DNA from: Acidisphaera sp. L21
GTDB taxonomy: Bacteria > Pseudomonadota > Alphaproteobacteria > Acetobacterales > Acetobacteraceae
Direction: 5' to 3'
Assembly (NCBI RefSeq): GCF_009765685.1
Contig: NZ_LMUY01000103.1
Span: forward strand, 1-35,897
DNA length: 35,897 nucleotides
In this document: in pieces, positions 1 to 9,060 of the stretch
Numbering within the stretch: the first letter of the stretch is position 1
Layout of the letters: every line of letters begins with the position of its first letter
Program-made: the position numbers and the translations under genes
Notes under the pieces: model-generated
The model's input: the letters and a program-made list of their open reading frames with translations, nothing else
Told to the model about the DNA's origin: nothing
The model's database searches: none

Positions 1-438
1 GCCCCGTCGGCGCTCGCCGGTGGGCCGCGCCCGATGCCCGGCCAGGGCATGCCCGGTCGTGCGCCGGCCGGTCCCGAGCGTCGGACCCTCGTGGTCGGCC
101 GCGGCATCAGCGTGCAGGGCACCGTTCAGGACGCCGAGCGCCTGGTCGTTGAGGGCACGGTCGAGGCCAGCATGATCCATGCGACCGAACTCTCCATCTC
201 GCCCGGCGGGATGTTTAAGGGCGAGGTCGAGGTTGAGGACGCAGAGGTCGCCGGCACGATCGACGGCACCCTCACCGCCCGCGGCAACCTGGTCGTCCGC
301 GCCACGGGCCGCGTGCTGGGCACCGCCCGTTGCCGCCGCCTGCAGGTCGAGGATGGCGGCCACATCACCGGGCGCATGGAAATGCTGTCCGGCGAGGGCA
401 CGACACCGCCGGCCCGCGTGGTTGAACCTGCCGCCTGA
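1..438 (+). CDS. Bactofilin family polymer-forming protein, 5' end outside window
   Basis: Bactofilins (DUF583) self-assemble into filaments that scaffold cell-shape, stalk or envelope machinery at the membrane. The visible part reads as a Pro/Gly/Met/Ala-rich N-terminal tail followed by about 90 residues of short beta repeats. The repeats place Gly, Val and Ile at regular intervals (TLVVGRGISVQGTVQ, then VEGTVEAS, GEVEVEDAEVAGTIDG, VVRATGRVLG), the pattern of the family's right-handed beta-helix. The frame is open from base 1. An ATG at 34 could serve as start, but the low-complexity tail continues upstream of it, so the true start probably lies before the window. Its stop overlaps the start region of the next gene. 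Family assignment is confident; the specific cellular role is unknown. Confidence 0.85.
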   Translation, partial: APSALAGGPRPMPGQGMPGRAPAGPERRTLVVGRGISVQGTVQDAERLVVEGTVEASMIHATELSISPGGMFKGEVEVEDAEVAGTIDGTLTARGNLVVRATGRVLGTARCRRLQVEDGGHITGRMEMLSGEGTTPPARVVEPAA

Positions 439-922
439 CGCCGAACCCGATGGCAGCTCGGTCGCCCGCGTGCGGGCGGCCCTGCTTGCCGCCGGACACG
501 ACGACACGATCATCGCGTTTCCATCAGGGACCCGCAGTGCCGCCGACGCGGCTGCGGCTATCGGCTGCGCGGTGGCGCAGATCGCCAAGTCTATCGTCTT
601 CCGCGCTGGCGACCAGGCCGTCATCATGGTCCTGTCCGGCGCCGCCCGGGTTGATGCCGGCAAGGCCGCTGCGGCGGTTGGTCAAGCCCTATCGAAGGCC
701 ACTGCAAATTTCGTCCGGTCCGCGACCGGCTTCGCTATCGGCGGCGTGTCGCCCGTGGGCCATACCGCGCCCTGTCTAATGGTCCTTGACGAGTCGCTGC
801 GCGCCATCGACCCAATCTGGGCGGCAGCCGGGTCACCCCGACACGTTTTCAGGACCTCCGCAATGAGGCTCAGCCGCCTGACCGGGGCGGCCTTCGCCGA
901 CATCGCTGAGGAGCCTGTCTAG
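422..922 (+). CDS. YbaK/EbsC-type aminoacyl-tRNA deacylase-like protein
   Basis: YbaK/ProX-like domains hydrolyse mischarged aminoacyl-tRNAs in trans (Cys-tRNA(Pro), Ala-tRNA(Pro)). The roughly 166-residue protein is the single domain alone, the usual size. It shows the family pattern: IGCAVAQIAKSIVF carrying the conserved lysine, VIMVLSGAARVD, then SATGFAIGGVSPVGH, the strongly conserved GxxxGGVxPxGH-type motif. It ends with the segment where family members read the 3' end of the substrate. The start is uncertain: no ATG lies in this frame near the domain. TTG at 422 is the most upstream start giving a sensible length and overlaps the bactofilin stop; GTG at 470 would cut into the domain. 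Translational coupling to the bactofilin gene is likely. Which tRNA error it corrects cannot be read from the sequence. Confidence 0.75.
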   Translation: MNLPPDAEPDGSSVARVRAALLAAGHDDTIIAFPSGTRSAADAAAAIGCAVAQIAKSIVFRAGDQAVIMVLSGAARVDAGKAAAAVGQALSKATANFVRSATGFAIGGVSPVGHTAPCLMVLDESLRAIDPIWAAAGSPRHVFRTSAMRLSRLTGAAFADIAEEPV

Positions 923-1203
923 GGGATAACGCGCCCATGGGCAGGACGGCCGTATGGCCCCGGCGGTGGACAGGTACAATCATACCCAACCGGCTTTGGC
1001 ACCCCCATCGGACAAACCACGCGTCGCGTTCCATAGGGCGTGCGCAGGAACGCGTCGCATTGGCCGCCCGGCGGCGGCGGGCGATGCGGGTAGCCGTACC
1101 CATACGCCGGCGGCGGCGGCGCATAGTACTGGGCCTGGGCCTGCCCTGCGGCCAGGCCGATGAACGCGGCGCCCACGAGAATTGTCCGGAAATTCAACGC
1201 CAT
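919..1203 (-). CDS. Small secreted Pro/Tyr/Gly-rich protein with four cysteines
   Basis: I do not recognise a named family. The 94-residue product has a clean Sec signal peptide (MALNFRTILVGAAFIGLAAG, then a QAQA-Q cleavage region near residue 24). A Tyr/Pro/Gly-rich stretch (YYAPPPPAYGYGYP) follows, then a compact domain with four Cys (QCD, VVC, DCTC) and a Pro-rich tail. Paired cysteines suit disulphide bonding in the periplasm or outside the cell. The ATG at 1203 gives the best signal peptide, but its AGGAGG sits only about two bases upstream. An in-frame ATG about 18 bases further upstream is an alternative. It converges with the YbaK-like gene, overlapping its last bases. Confidence 0.6.
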   Translation of the reverse strand: MALNFRTILVGAAFIGLAAGQAQAQYYAPPPPAYGYGYPHRPPPPGGQCDAFLRTPYGTRRVVCPMGVPKPVGYDCTCPPPGPYGRPAHGRVIP

Positions 1204-1243
1204 TCCTCCTTGGTTTTCCATCACGACCATGGTCCTGACGTGA

Positions 1244-1849
1244 CTAACCCAGCATCGGGGTCGCAGGTTCCAGGCACGCCGCCGTGAAAGCAGCGAAGGC
1301 GCGCGCCCGGTGGCTGCTGGCGTGCTTGGCCGCCGGGTCCATCTCACCGTAGCTCTGCAGGCTGCCGAATGGCACGAACATCGGGTCGTAGCCGAAGCCC
1401 AACGCACCACGCGGCGGCCAGCAGATCTGCCCATCTGCCCGGCCCAGGAACGTGGCTGTGCGCCCGTCCGGCCACGCCAATGACAACGCACAGATGAACC
1501 AGGCCCGGCCGCCACCCGACTCGTCCTGCACCCGCTGCATCGCCGCAGCGAAATCCTTGTCCGGCCCAGCCCAACGCGCCGACAGTACGCCGGGTGACCC
1601 AGCCAGCGCAGCAACGCAAAAACCAGAATCATCCGCTAGCGCCGGAATGCCGGTCGCCATGGCCGCCGCCCGCGCCTTCAACGCGGCATTGCCGGCGAAA
1701 TCCGGCTCAGTCTCGTCCGGCTCCGGCAGGCCCAACGCTCCCGCGGATACGACAGTCACCCCAAACGGGGTCATTAACGGCTCCAACTCACGCAGCTTGC
1801 CGGCATTGTGGCTGGCCAGAACGATTCGGTCGCCCGCCCGCAATCTCAT
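1244..1849 (-). CDS. rdgB: XTP/dITP diphosphatase (HAM1/RdgB)
   Basis: House-cleaning pyrophosphatase that converts dITP, XTP and ITP to monophosphates, keeping deaminated purines out of DNA and RNA. The 201-residue length is typical. Motifs in order are [12 protein letters not shown] at the N-terminus (substrate-binding SHNxxK), [23 protein letters not shown] (catalytic and metal-binding aspartates), GFGYDPMF, and SSHRARAF near the C-terminus, all standard for HAM1. The ATG at 1849 overlaps the stop of rph by four bases (ATGA), so the two genes are translationally coupled. The rph-rdgB pair is common in alphaproteobacteria. Confidence 0.95.
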   Translation of the reverse strand: MRLRAGDRIVLASHNAGKLRELEPLMTPFGVTVVSAGALGLPEPDETEPDFAGNAALKARAAAMATGIPALADDSGFCVAALAGSPGVLSARWAGPDKDFAAAMQRVQDESGGGRAWFICALSLAWPDGRTATFLGRADGQICWPPRGALGFGYDPMFVPFGSLQSYGEMDPAAKHASSHRARAFAAFTAACLEPATPMLG

Positions 1850-2556
1850 GCTAGTGCTTGCAACTGCATGGCGTACAGCTGCCCAGTGCCAAGCCGGGCT
1901 AGCCGCATCAGGTCGGCGAAGTCGGCGTCGCTGAACGGCGATCGCTCCGCAGTGCCCTGGATCTCAACGATCCCGCCTTCTGTCAGCACGAAATTGGCGT
2001 CGGCATCGGCGGCCGAGTCCTCGGCATAGTCCAGGTCCAGCAACGCCGCGCCCTCAACCAGCCCGCACGATACGGCGGCAACTTGCCCCAGCAATGGGGA
2101 ACGCGCGATGACCCGGTTCGCCTCCAGCTTCCGCAGGGCCAGCGCCATTGCCACCCAAGCCCCTGTGATTGCTGCACATCGCGTGCCGCCATCGGCGTTC
2201 AGCACATCGCAATCCAGCGTTATCGTCATCTCGCCCAGCGCCTTGCGATCCACCACGGCGCGCAGCGACCGCCCGATCAGCCGCTGGATCTCCTGCGTAC
2301 GACCGGATTGCTTGCCCCTCGCCGCCTCCCGCTCGCCCCGGCGATGCGTGGCGCGCGGCAACATGCCATACTCCGCCGTCACCCAACCCTCCGCCTTGCC
2401 GCGCAGGAAGGGCGGCACGCGCCCCTCCACGCTGGCAGCACACAGCACCTCGGTATTGCCCACCCGGATCAGGCACGAGCCCTCCGCATGGCGGGCGAAC
2501 CCGGTGGTGAACGTGACGTCGCGCAGCGCCTCGGGGGCGCGGCCGGATTGGCGCAT
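1846..2556 (-). CDS. rph: Ribonuclease PH
   Basis: Phosphate-dependent 3'-5' exoribonuclease that trims tRNA precursors. The 236-residue protein has the full-length RNase PH pattern: [16 protein letters not shown] at the N-terminus, the [12 protein letters not shown] and [13 protein letters not shown] segments with the conserved arginines, [12 protein letters not shown] for phosphate and metal binding, and the C-terminal [12 protein letters not shown] block. The ATG at 2556 has GAGGAG about eight bases upstream, and family similarity begins exactly there. The frame is open further upstream but shows no family similarity. It diverges from hrcA and is coupled to rdgB by a 4-bp overlap. Confidence 0.96.
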   Translation of the reverse strand: MRQSGRAPEALRDVTFTTGFARHAEGSCLIRVGNTEVLCAASVEGRVPPFLRGKAEGWVTAEYGMLPRATHRRGEREAARGKQSGRTQEIQRLIGRSLRAVVDRKALGEMTITLDCDVLNADGGTRCAAITGAWVAMALALRKLEANRVIARSPLLGQVAAVSCGLVEGAALLDLDYAEDSAADADANFVLTEGGIVEIQGTAERSPFSDADFADLMRLARLGTGQLYAMQLQALA

Positions 2557-2633
2557 TGCGAACTCTCCTCGGGAATAGGCTCGTGGCTTAGGAGAGCCGA
2601 GCCGCCCACGCCAGCCCCTTGCGCGACTGGCGT

Positions 2634-2662
2634 TTGACCCGGCCCCCCACACTACCTAGCTT
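2634..2662 (+). promoter_or_regulatory. Weak candidate promoter for hrcA
   Basis: TTGACC at 2634-2639 is a good -35 match. TAGCTT at 2657-2662, 17 bases downstream, is only a partial -10 match. It lies just before the hrcA start in the rph-hrcA divergent spacer, so the leader would be very short. This is a suggestion from spacing only. Confidence 0.25.
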
Positions 2663-2671
2663 GACGAACAG

Positions 2672-3748
2672 ATGATCGACCGATCGTTCCTACCCCCGCG
2701 CACCCACATTCCGCACGACCTGGACTCGCGAAGCGCCGCCGTCCTGCGGGAGATCGTCGAGCAATTCGTCGAAACTGGCGAGCCGGTTGGCAGCCGCACC
2801 ATCTCCCGCCGCCTTCCCATACCGCTGTCGCCGGCCACGATCCGCAGCGTCATGGCCGATTTGACCGACGCCGGACTGCTGTTCGCTCCGCATACGTCCG
2901 CCGGCCGCCTGCCCACCGATCGCGGGCTGCGCCTGTTCGTGGATGGGCTGCTGCAATTCGGCGACCTCAGCGAAGACGAGCGTGATCAAATTGGCCGTGC
3001 TTTGGAGGCCCGGGGCCGCTCCCTGCAAGACACGCTAACCGACGCCTCCTCCATGCTATCCGGCCTGTCCGCAGCCGCCGGGTTGGTGCTGGCGCCCAAA
3101 AGCGAGGGCGCAGTTCGCCATATCGAATTCGTCCCGCTAGGCCCGGGTCGTGCCCTGGTGATCCTGGTTGGCGCGGACGGCCAGGTGGAAAATCGCGTCA
3201 TCGAGATCCCACCCGGCCTGCCGCCCTCGTCGCTCACCCAGGCGGCCAACTACCTTAACGCTCGCCTATCTGGCCGCTCGCTGGCGGAACTGCGCAACAT
3301 CGTTGGCGCGGAAATGGCCGCCAACCGCAGCCAGCTCGACGAACTCTCCGCCTCCGTGGTGGAGGCCGGGCTGGCCACCTGGGCCGCACCCAACGGTGGG
3401 TTCGGTGGCAGCCTGATCGTGCGCGGCCAGGGCCGGCTGCTGGCCGACGTGACCCAGATCGAGCGGATCAGCGCCATCCAGGTGCTATTCGACCGGCTTG
3501 AGACGCAGGACACCATGCTGCGCCTGCTGGAACTGGCCGAACAATCGGACGGAGTGCGCATCTTCATCGGTGCCGAAAGCGGGCTGTTCGGCGCCGCTGG
3601 GATCTCGATGGTGGTCGCCCCGGCGCGCAACGAGGCCGACAAGATCGTCGGCGCCATCGGCGTCATCGGACCGACGCGGATCAATTATGGGCGGATTATT
3701 CCGGTCGTGGACTACACTGCGCGCGTTATCGGCCGCTTACTCGGATAG
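2672..3748 (+). CDS. hrcA: Heat-inducible transcription repressor HrcA
   Basis: HrcA represses chaperone operons by binding CIRCE inverted repeats; its folding depends on GroEL. The 358-residue protein has the N-terminal winged helix (LREIVEQFVETGEPVGSRTI, then SPATIRSVMADLTDAGLL) and the junction motif PHTSAGRLPTDRGLRLFVD, which is diagnostic of HrcA. The GAF-like central and C-terminal parts end with GAIGVIGPTRINYGRIIPVV. It begins the rightward heat-shock block and is followed 43 bases later by grpE. I found no CIRCE element in this window, so its targets are probably elsewhere, such as groESL. Confidence 0.96.
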   Translation: MIDRSFLPPRTHIPHDLDSRSAAVLREIVEQFVETGEPVGSRTISRRLPIPLSPATIRSVMADLTDAGLLFAPHTSAGRLPTDRGLRLFVDGLLQFGDLSEDERDQIGRALEARGRSLQDTLTDASSMLSGLSAAAGLVLAPKSEGAVRHIEFVPLGPGRALVILVGADGQVENRVIEIPPGLPPSSLTQAANYLNARLSGRSLAELRNIVGAEMAANRSQLDELSASVVEAGLATWAAPNGGFGGSLIVRGQGRLLADVTQIERISAIQVLFDRLETQDTMLRLLELAEQSDGVRIFIGAESGLFGAAGISMVVAPARNEADKIVGAIGVIGPTRINYGRIIPVVDYTARVIGRLLG

Positions 3749-3791
3749 GAACGCCTTGTTACCCACCTTCCGCCGTCCTAATTCTGCGCGC

Positions 3792-4379
3792 ATGAGCACA
3801 ACCGACATGCACCAGCAGCAGGTCCCGCCGGAGCAGGCGGGCCCCGCAGCAGAACCCGGCGCGGACACCCCCGACCAGTTGATGGCCGCCGCGACCGCCC
3901 GTATCGCCGAACTGGAAGCGGAGTCGCAGGATTTCCGCGACAAGTGGATGCGATCGGAGGCGGAGATGGCCAACGTTCGCACCCGCGCCAAGCGCGATGC
4001 GGACGATGCCCGCCAGTTCGCAGTGCAAAAATTTGCACGCGATGTGGTGGAGGCCGCCGACAATCTGCGCCGCGGCCTGGACCAACTCCCCGCGGCCCAG
4101 CCCGGCGAGCCCGAGATCGTGGGCAAGCTGCGCGATGGGTTCGAGGGGGTAGAGCGATCCTTCCTCTCGCTGCTGGAGCGTAACGGCATCGCCAAGGTCG
4201 ACGCGGTCGGCAAGCCATTCGACGCCAATCTGCACCAGGCGATGGCCGAACAGCCCTCCACCGAATATCCGCCCGGCACCGTCATGCAGGCCTGGACCGC
4301 CGGCTGGACCCTGAACGGCCGGCTGCTGCGGCCTGCCATGGTCGTCGTCGCCAAGGCCAGCGACTCGACACCCACGTAA
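3792..4379 (+). CDS. grpE: Nucleotide exchange factor GrpE
   Basis: GrpE releases ADP from DnaK and so sets the pace of the chaperone cycle in the cytoplasm. The 195-residue protein has an acidic, Gln/Pro/Ala-rich disordered N-terminus and a long heptad-type helix ([20 protein letters not shown], continuing [13 protein letters not shown]). The C-terminal beta domain carries [12 protein letters not shown] and [23 protein letters not shown], where the family motif is G(Y)xLxxRxxRPAxV. The ATG at 3792 is chosen because family-like sequence starts there. It lies between hrcA and dnaK, a common alphaproteobacterial order. Confidence 0.95.
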   Translation: MSTTDMHQQQVPPEQAGPAAEPGADTPDQLMAAATARIAELEAESQDFRDKWMRSEAEMANVRTRAKRDADDARQFAVQKFARDVVEAADNLRRGLDQLPAAQPGEPEIVGKLRDGFEGVERSFLSLLERNGIAKVDAVGKPFDANLHQAMAEQPSTEYPPGTVMQAWTAGWTLNGRLLRPAMVVVAKASDSTPT

Positions 4380-4389
4380 CGCACCTACC

Positions 4390-4410
4390 CCCCTCCCACG
4401 GCGGGAGGGG
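4390..4410 (+). terminator. GC hairpin between grpE and dnaK
   Basis: CCCCTCCC (4390-4397) pairs perfectly with GGGAGGGG (4403-4410) around the loop ACGGC, eleven bases after the grpE stop. A C-run and five A's follow, not a T-run. It may be a weak or Rho-assisted terminator or an mRNA end-protecting stem rather than a classical intrinsic terminator. Confidence 0.45.
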
Positions 4411-4482
4411 CCGCTGCCCCCCCAAAAAGCGAGACGCGTGGCAGATTACGGAAAGAGATCGGGTGAAAATCCGGCCTCCCCA

Positions 4483-4512
4483 CTTGCTTCCCCCCACCCG
4501 GCTCAATACATC
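4483..4512 (+). promoter_or_regulatory. Low-confidence candidate promoter upstream of dnaK
   Basis: A CTTG core at 4483-4486 is followed 17 bases later by CAATAC (4504-4509). This is an imperfect match to the alphaproteobacterial RpoH pattern CTTG-N17/18-CYTAT. Position and context (dnaK) support it more than the bases do. Confidence 0.25.
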
Positions 4513-4536
4513 CGCCGAGCGACAAAAACCCCAAAG

Positions 4537-4569
4537 GGTCCCCCGCGGTGCTTCGGGCCGCCCCGGACC
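4537..4569 (+). promoter_or_regulatory. Structured hairpin in the dnaK 5' leader
   Basis: GGTCC (4537-4541) pairs with GGACC (4565-4569). Inside, across a symmetric CCC/CCC internal loop, GCGG (4545-4548) pairs with CCGC (4558-4561). The apex contains C-TTCG-G (4551-4556), a very stable tetraloop. The hairpin ends about nine bases before the GGAG ribosome-binding site at 4579-4582, which it leaves free. It may stabilise the mRNA or modulate initiation; function is inferred only. Confidence 0.4.
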
Positions 4570-4588
4570 GCTGAATATGGAGTCTTAT

Positions 4589-6502
<1,914 letters not shown>

Positions 6503-6510
6503 GCCGCATG

Positions 6511-6536
6511 GAGGGGATGGAGCGATCCATCCCCTC
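6511..6536 (+). terminator. 11-bp hairpin with GCGA tetraloop after dnaK
   Basis: GAGGGGATGGA (6511-6521) and TCCATCCCCTC (6526-6536) pair perfectly around GCGA, a GNRA-type loop, nine bases after the dnaK stop. There is no T-run. It could be a partial terminator or an RNA stabiliser that keeps dnaK message above dnaJ message. Confidence 0.55.
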
Positions 6537-6572
6537 ACCTGCGATTCTAAATCCGATCTGATATTGGGGGAT

Positions 6573-6615
6573 CGGGGCCATCGGGCCCCGGCGGGCTCGA
6601 GGGAGACAGCCCCTC
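6573..6615 (+). repeat. Two further hairpins in the dnaK-dnaJ spacer
   Basis: CGGGGCC (6573-6579) pairs with GGCCCCG (6584-6590) around ATCG. Directly after it, GAGGG (6599-6603) pairs with CCCTC (6611-6615). They sit 22 bases upstream of the dnaJ start and leave its GGGGA ribosome-binding region (about 6627-6631) unpaired. Confidence 0.4.
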
Positions 6616-6637
6616 GCCGACCTTCTGGGGACTGATT

Positions 6638-7780
6638 TTGGCCAAGCACGATTACTACGCCCTGTTGGAAGCCAACAAGGATGCCTCGCCCGAGGATCTA
6701 AAGAAGGCCTATCGCAAGCAGGCGATGAAGTTCCACCCGGACCGCAACCCGGGCGACAAGGCTGCGGAAGCCAAGTTCAAAGAAGTGAACGAGGCGTATG
6801 ACGTGCTGCGCGACGAGCAAAAGCGCGCTGCCTACGATCGCTACGGCCATGCTGCGTTCGAGAATGGCGGCGGCAGCGCTGCTGGCGGCTTCGGCTTCCA
6901 GGAAGGCGGCTTAGGCGACATTTTCGACCAGATGTTCGGCGAGTTCATGGGCGGTCGCCGTGGTGCCGGTGGCGCCCGGACCCGCGCCGGCTCCGATCTG
7001 CGCGCCCAGGTTGAAATCGGGCTGGAGGAAGCGTTCTCCGGCACCAAGGTCGATCTTCGTGTTCCCACCCGCGTGGCTTGCGACGCCTGCGCCGGCACTG
7101 GCTCGGCCAACAAGCAAGCGGAGCGCGAGAATTGTTCCACCTGTGGCGGCTCCGGCAAGGTCCGCGCCCAGCAGGGCTTCTTCCTGGTTGAGCGGAGTTG
7201 TCCCACTTGCGGCGGCATGGGCCGCGTCGTCCGTAATCCATGCCGGGTCTGCAGCGGTGCCGGTACCGTGCCACGCGAGCGCACCCTCTCCGTCGCCATA
7301 CCCGCAGGTGTCGAGGACGGCGTGCGCATCCGCCTGCAGGGCGAAGGTGAGGCTGGGGCGGCGAACGCGCCAGCCGGCGATCTGTACGTTCATGTCGCCA
7401 TTCGTCCACACGATATTTTCCAGCGCGATGGCGCCAACGTATACTGCCGGGTTCCCCTGCGCATGACGCAGGCGGCGCTGGGCGGCGACGTGGAGGTCCC
7501 CGTTATCGACGGCACCAGGGCGAAGGTGAAGATCAACGCCGGCACCCAAAGTGGCGACCAGTTCCGCCTTCGCGGCAAGGGCTTCTCCGTCCTACGCAGT
7601 GCGGCCCGCGGCGACATGTATGTTCAGGTTGCCGTCGAAACGCCGCTGTCGCTGACAAAGCGTCAGCGCGAGTTGCTGGAGGAATTCGAGGCCGAGGCAA
7701 CGCGCCACAACAAGAATGGCAGCCCGGAGAGCGAAGGCTTCTTCGCCAAGGTGTCGGCGTTCTTCGAGGGTCGTAGCTAG
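6638..7780 (+). CDS. dnaJ: Chaperone DnaJ (Hsp40), TTG start
   Basis: Co-chaperone that delivers substrates to DnaK and stimulates its ATPase. The 380-residue protein has all DnaJ domains: a J domain with HPD (KFHPDRNPG, near residue 30), a Gly/Phe-rich linker with [16 protein letters not shown], four zinc-binding repeats ([32 protein letters not shown]), and a C-terminal substrate-binding region. The start is TTG at 6638, giving [16 protein letters not shown], the expected family N-terminus; GGGGA lies about seven bases upstream. No ATG is available nearby. The TTG start and the hairpin-rich spacer may keep DnaJ below DnaK. Confidence 0.97.
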   Translation: MAKHDYYALLEANKDASPEDLKKAYRKQAMKFHPDRNPGDKAAEAKFKEVNEAYDVLRDEQKRAAYDRYGHAAFENGGGSAAGGFGFQEGGLGDIFDQMFGEFMGGRRGAGGARTRAGSDLRAQVEIGLEEAFSGTKVDLRVPTRVACDACAGTGSANKQAERENCSTCGGSGKVRAQQGFFLVERSCPTCGGMGRVVRNPCRVCSGAGTVPRERTLSVAIPAGVEDGVRIRLQGEGEAGAANAPAGDLYVHVAIRPHDIFQRDGANVYCRVPLRMTQAALGGDVEVPVIDGTRAKVKINAGTQSGDQFRLRGKGFSVLRSAARGDMYVQVAVETPLSLTKRQRELLEEFEAEATRHNKNGSPESEGFFAKVSAFFEGRS

Positions 7781-7854
7781 ATAGGAACCTCGCCCGGCCT
7801 CGCGCGTAATATCCGCCGACCCTGTCGCCATCCCCCTTGGCCTGGCGGGGCCGA

Positions 7855-7913
7855 GTGCCGGCGGTGCGGACGCGGCCTGGTCCCCTGGGCTGGATGGCCG
7901 TACCGCCGGGCAC
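7855..7913 (+). repeat. Long inverted repeat in the dnaJ to PRC-barrel spacer
   Basis: GTGCCGGCGGT (7855-7865) pairs with ACCGCCGGGCAC (7902-7913) with a single bulged base. The interior also contains complementary CGGCC and GGCCG. The stem ends a few bases before the GGAGGA ribosome-binding site at 7920-7925 of the next gene. It may end the dnaJ transcript or form a leader structure for the PRC-barrel gene. Confidence 0.4.
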
Positions 7914-7930
7914 CAATCTCGGAGGACAAC

Positions 7931-8317
7931 ATGGCAACAATCGCAGACCCTCGTAACACCACCGGTCGGTTGATCTCGGCCGCAGACGTGCAGGGCGCCG
8001 CTGTCTACGATAAAGTAGGCGAGAAGCTCGGCACGATAGAGACGGTGATGATCGATAAAGCCAGCGGCCGCATCGCCTACGCGGTGATGAGCTTCGGCGG
8101 CTTTCTCGGCATCGGCGACCGACATCACCCGCTGCCCTGGCAAACGCTCCGCTACGACCCCGATCTCGGCGGCTACGTCGTGGATCTGGATCGGGATCGC
8201 TTGGAAGGCGCCCCGGCCTACGACGAAGCCACGCGGACGGCGTTGGAGGACGAGATGTTCGGTCGGCGGGTGCACGACTATTACGGTGTTGAGCCGTTCT
8301 GGAGTGCTGTTATCTAG
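7931..8317 (+). CDS. PRC-barrel domain protein
   Basis: PRC-barrels are small beta-barrels found in photosynthetic reaction centre H subunits, RimM and many stand-alone bacterial proteins of unclear role, often stress-related. The 128-residue protein is essentially one barrel: GRLISAADVQGAAVYDKVGE, KLGTIETVMIDKASGRIAYA, and FGGFLGIGDRHHPLPWQTLR, the typical end of the domain. An alpha-helical, charged C-terminal tail follows. The ATG at 7931 has GGAGGA five bases upstream. It has no signal peptide or membrane segment, so it is cytoplasmic. The stop is six bases before the dapB start, suggesting co-transcription. Confidence 0.85.
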   Translation: MATIADPRNTTGRLISAADVQGAAVYDKVGEKLGTIETVMIDKASGRIAYAVMSFGGFLGIGDRHHPLPWQTLRYDPDLGGYVVDLDRDRLEGAPAYDEATRTALEDEMFGRRVHDYYGVEPFWSAVI

Positions 8318-8322
8318 GCGTC

Positions 8323-9060
8323 GTGGAACCACGAATCGTCATAGCCGGCATCTCCGGCCGCATGGGTCGCCTCCTCCGTGAGGAGGTGGCCAATGCCAAA
8401 CTTCCCCTCACCGGCGGATCGTCCCGCGGCGGCCCGTCATTGGCCGAGTTGGCGCCATCTGCCGATGTGGTGATCGACTTCACCAACGCAGGCACCGCAG
8501 CCTCTCATGCTGCAACCCTGGCCTCGGCCGGCGTCGCTTGGATACTTGGCACGTCTGGCCTGTCCGCAGCGGACGAGGCCGCAGTCCGCGTCGCGGCGGA
8601 AAAGATTCCAGTGGTTTACGCCCCTAATTTTGCACCTGGCGTCATCCTCGTCCTCGCCATTGCCGAGAGGATGGCCGCGGCCCTCCCGGCTGACCGTTAC
8701 GATGCGGAGATCGTGGAGATGCATCACCGTCAGAAGGTCGACGCGCCCTCCGGCACCGCCGTGGGGTTGGGTCGCGCCGTCGCCAAAGGCCGCGGCGTGG
8801 ATCTGGCGCAGGTGATGGAGAGCGGACGCGACGGCCACACCGGTCCACGCAAGCCCGGCGCCATCGGGTTCGCGGCGCTGCGAGGCGGCCAGGTCGTTGG
8901 CGAGCACACATTGCTGTTTGCCGGCGGCGACGAGCATATCGCGCTCACCCATCGTGCCTTCGATCGCCGCGCCTTCGCAGTGGGTGCCGTCCAGGCCGCC
9001 AGATGGGTCGCTGGGCGCGCACCTGGCCTCTACGACATGCGGGACGTGCTGGGGATCTAG
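8323..9060 (+). CDS. dapB: 4-hydroxy-tetrahydrodipicolinate reductase, GTG start
   Basis: Reduces 4-hydroxy-tetrahydrodipicolinate with NAD(P)H in the diaminopimelate/lysine pathway. The 245-residue protein has the dinucleotide-binding GISGRMGR at residues 9-16, APNFAPGV, and EMHHRQKVDAPSGTA at about 132-146 with the catalytic His and substrate-binding Lys. GRDGHTGPR and GEHTLLFAGGDEHIALTHRA complete the C-terminal catalytic domain. The GTG at 8323 gives the expected N-terminus. It is slightly shorter than the E. coli enzyme, as in other alphaproteobacteria. Its TAG stop sits in a CTAG palindrome shared with the stop of the opposing phosphatase gene. Confidence 0.96.
   Translation: MEPRIVIAGISGRMGRLLREEVANAKLPLTGGSSRGGPSLAELAPSADVVIDFTNAGTAASHAATLASAGVAWILGTSGLSAADEAAVRVAAEKIPVVYAPNFAPGVILVLAIAERMAAALPADRYDAEIVEMHHRQKVDAPSGTAVGLGRAVAKGRGVDLAQVMESGRDGHTGPRKPGAIGFAALRGGQVVGEHTLLFAGGDEHIALTHRAFDRRAFAVGAVQAARWVAGRAPGLYDMRDVLGI

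Noticed and set aside
4463-4588. Longer N-terminus for DnaK
   Set aside because: The extra 42 codons have no Hsp70 similarity, and ATG 4589 has a good SD at the right distance.
8302-8311. GAGTGCTGTT, resembling half of a CIRCE repeat
   Set aside because: It lies within the PRC-barrel coding end and has no matching opposite arm at nine bases.
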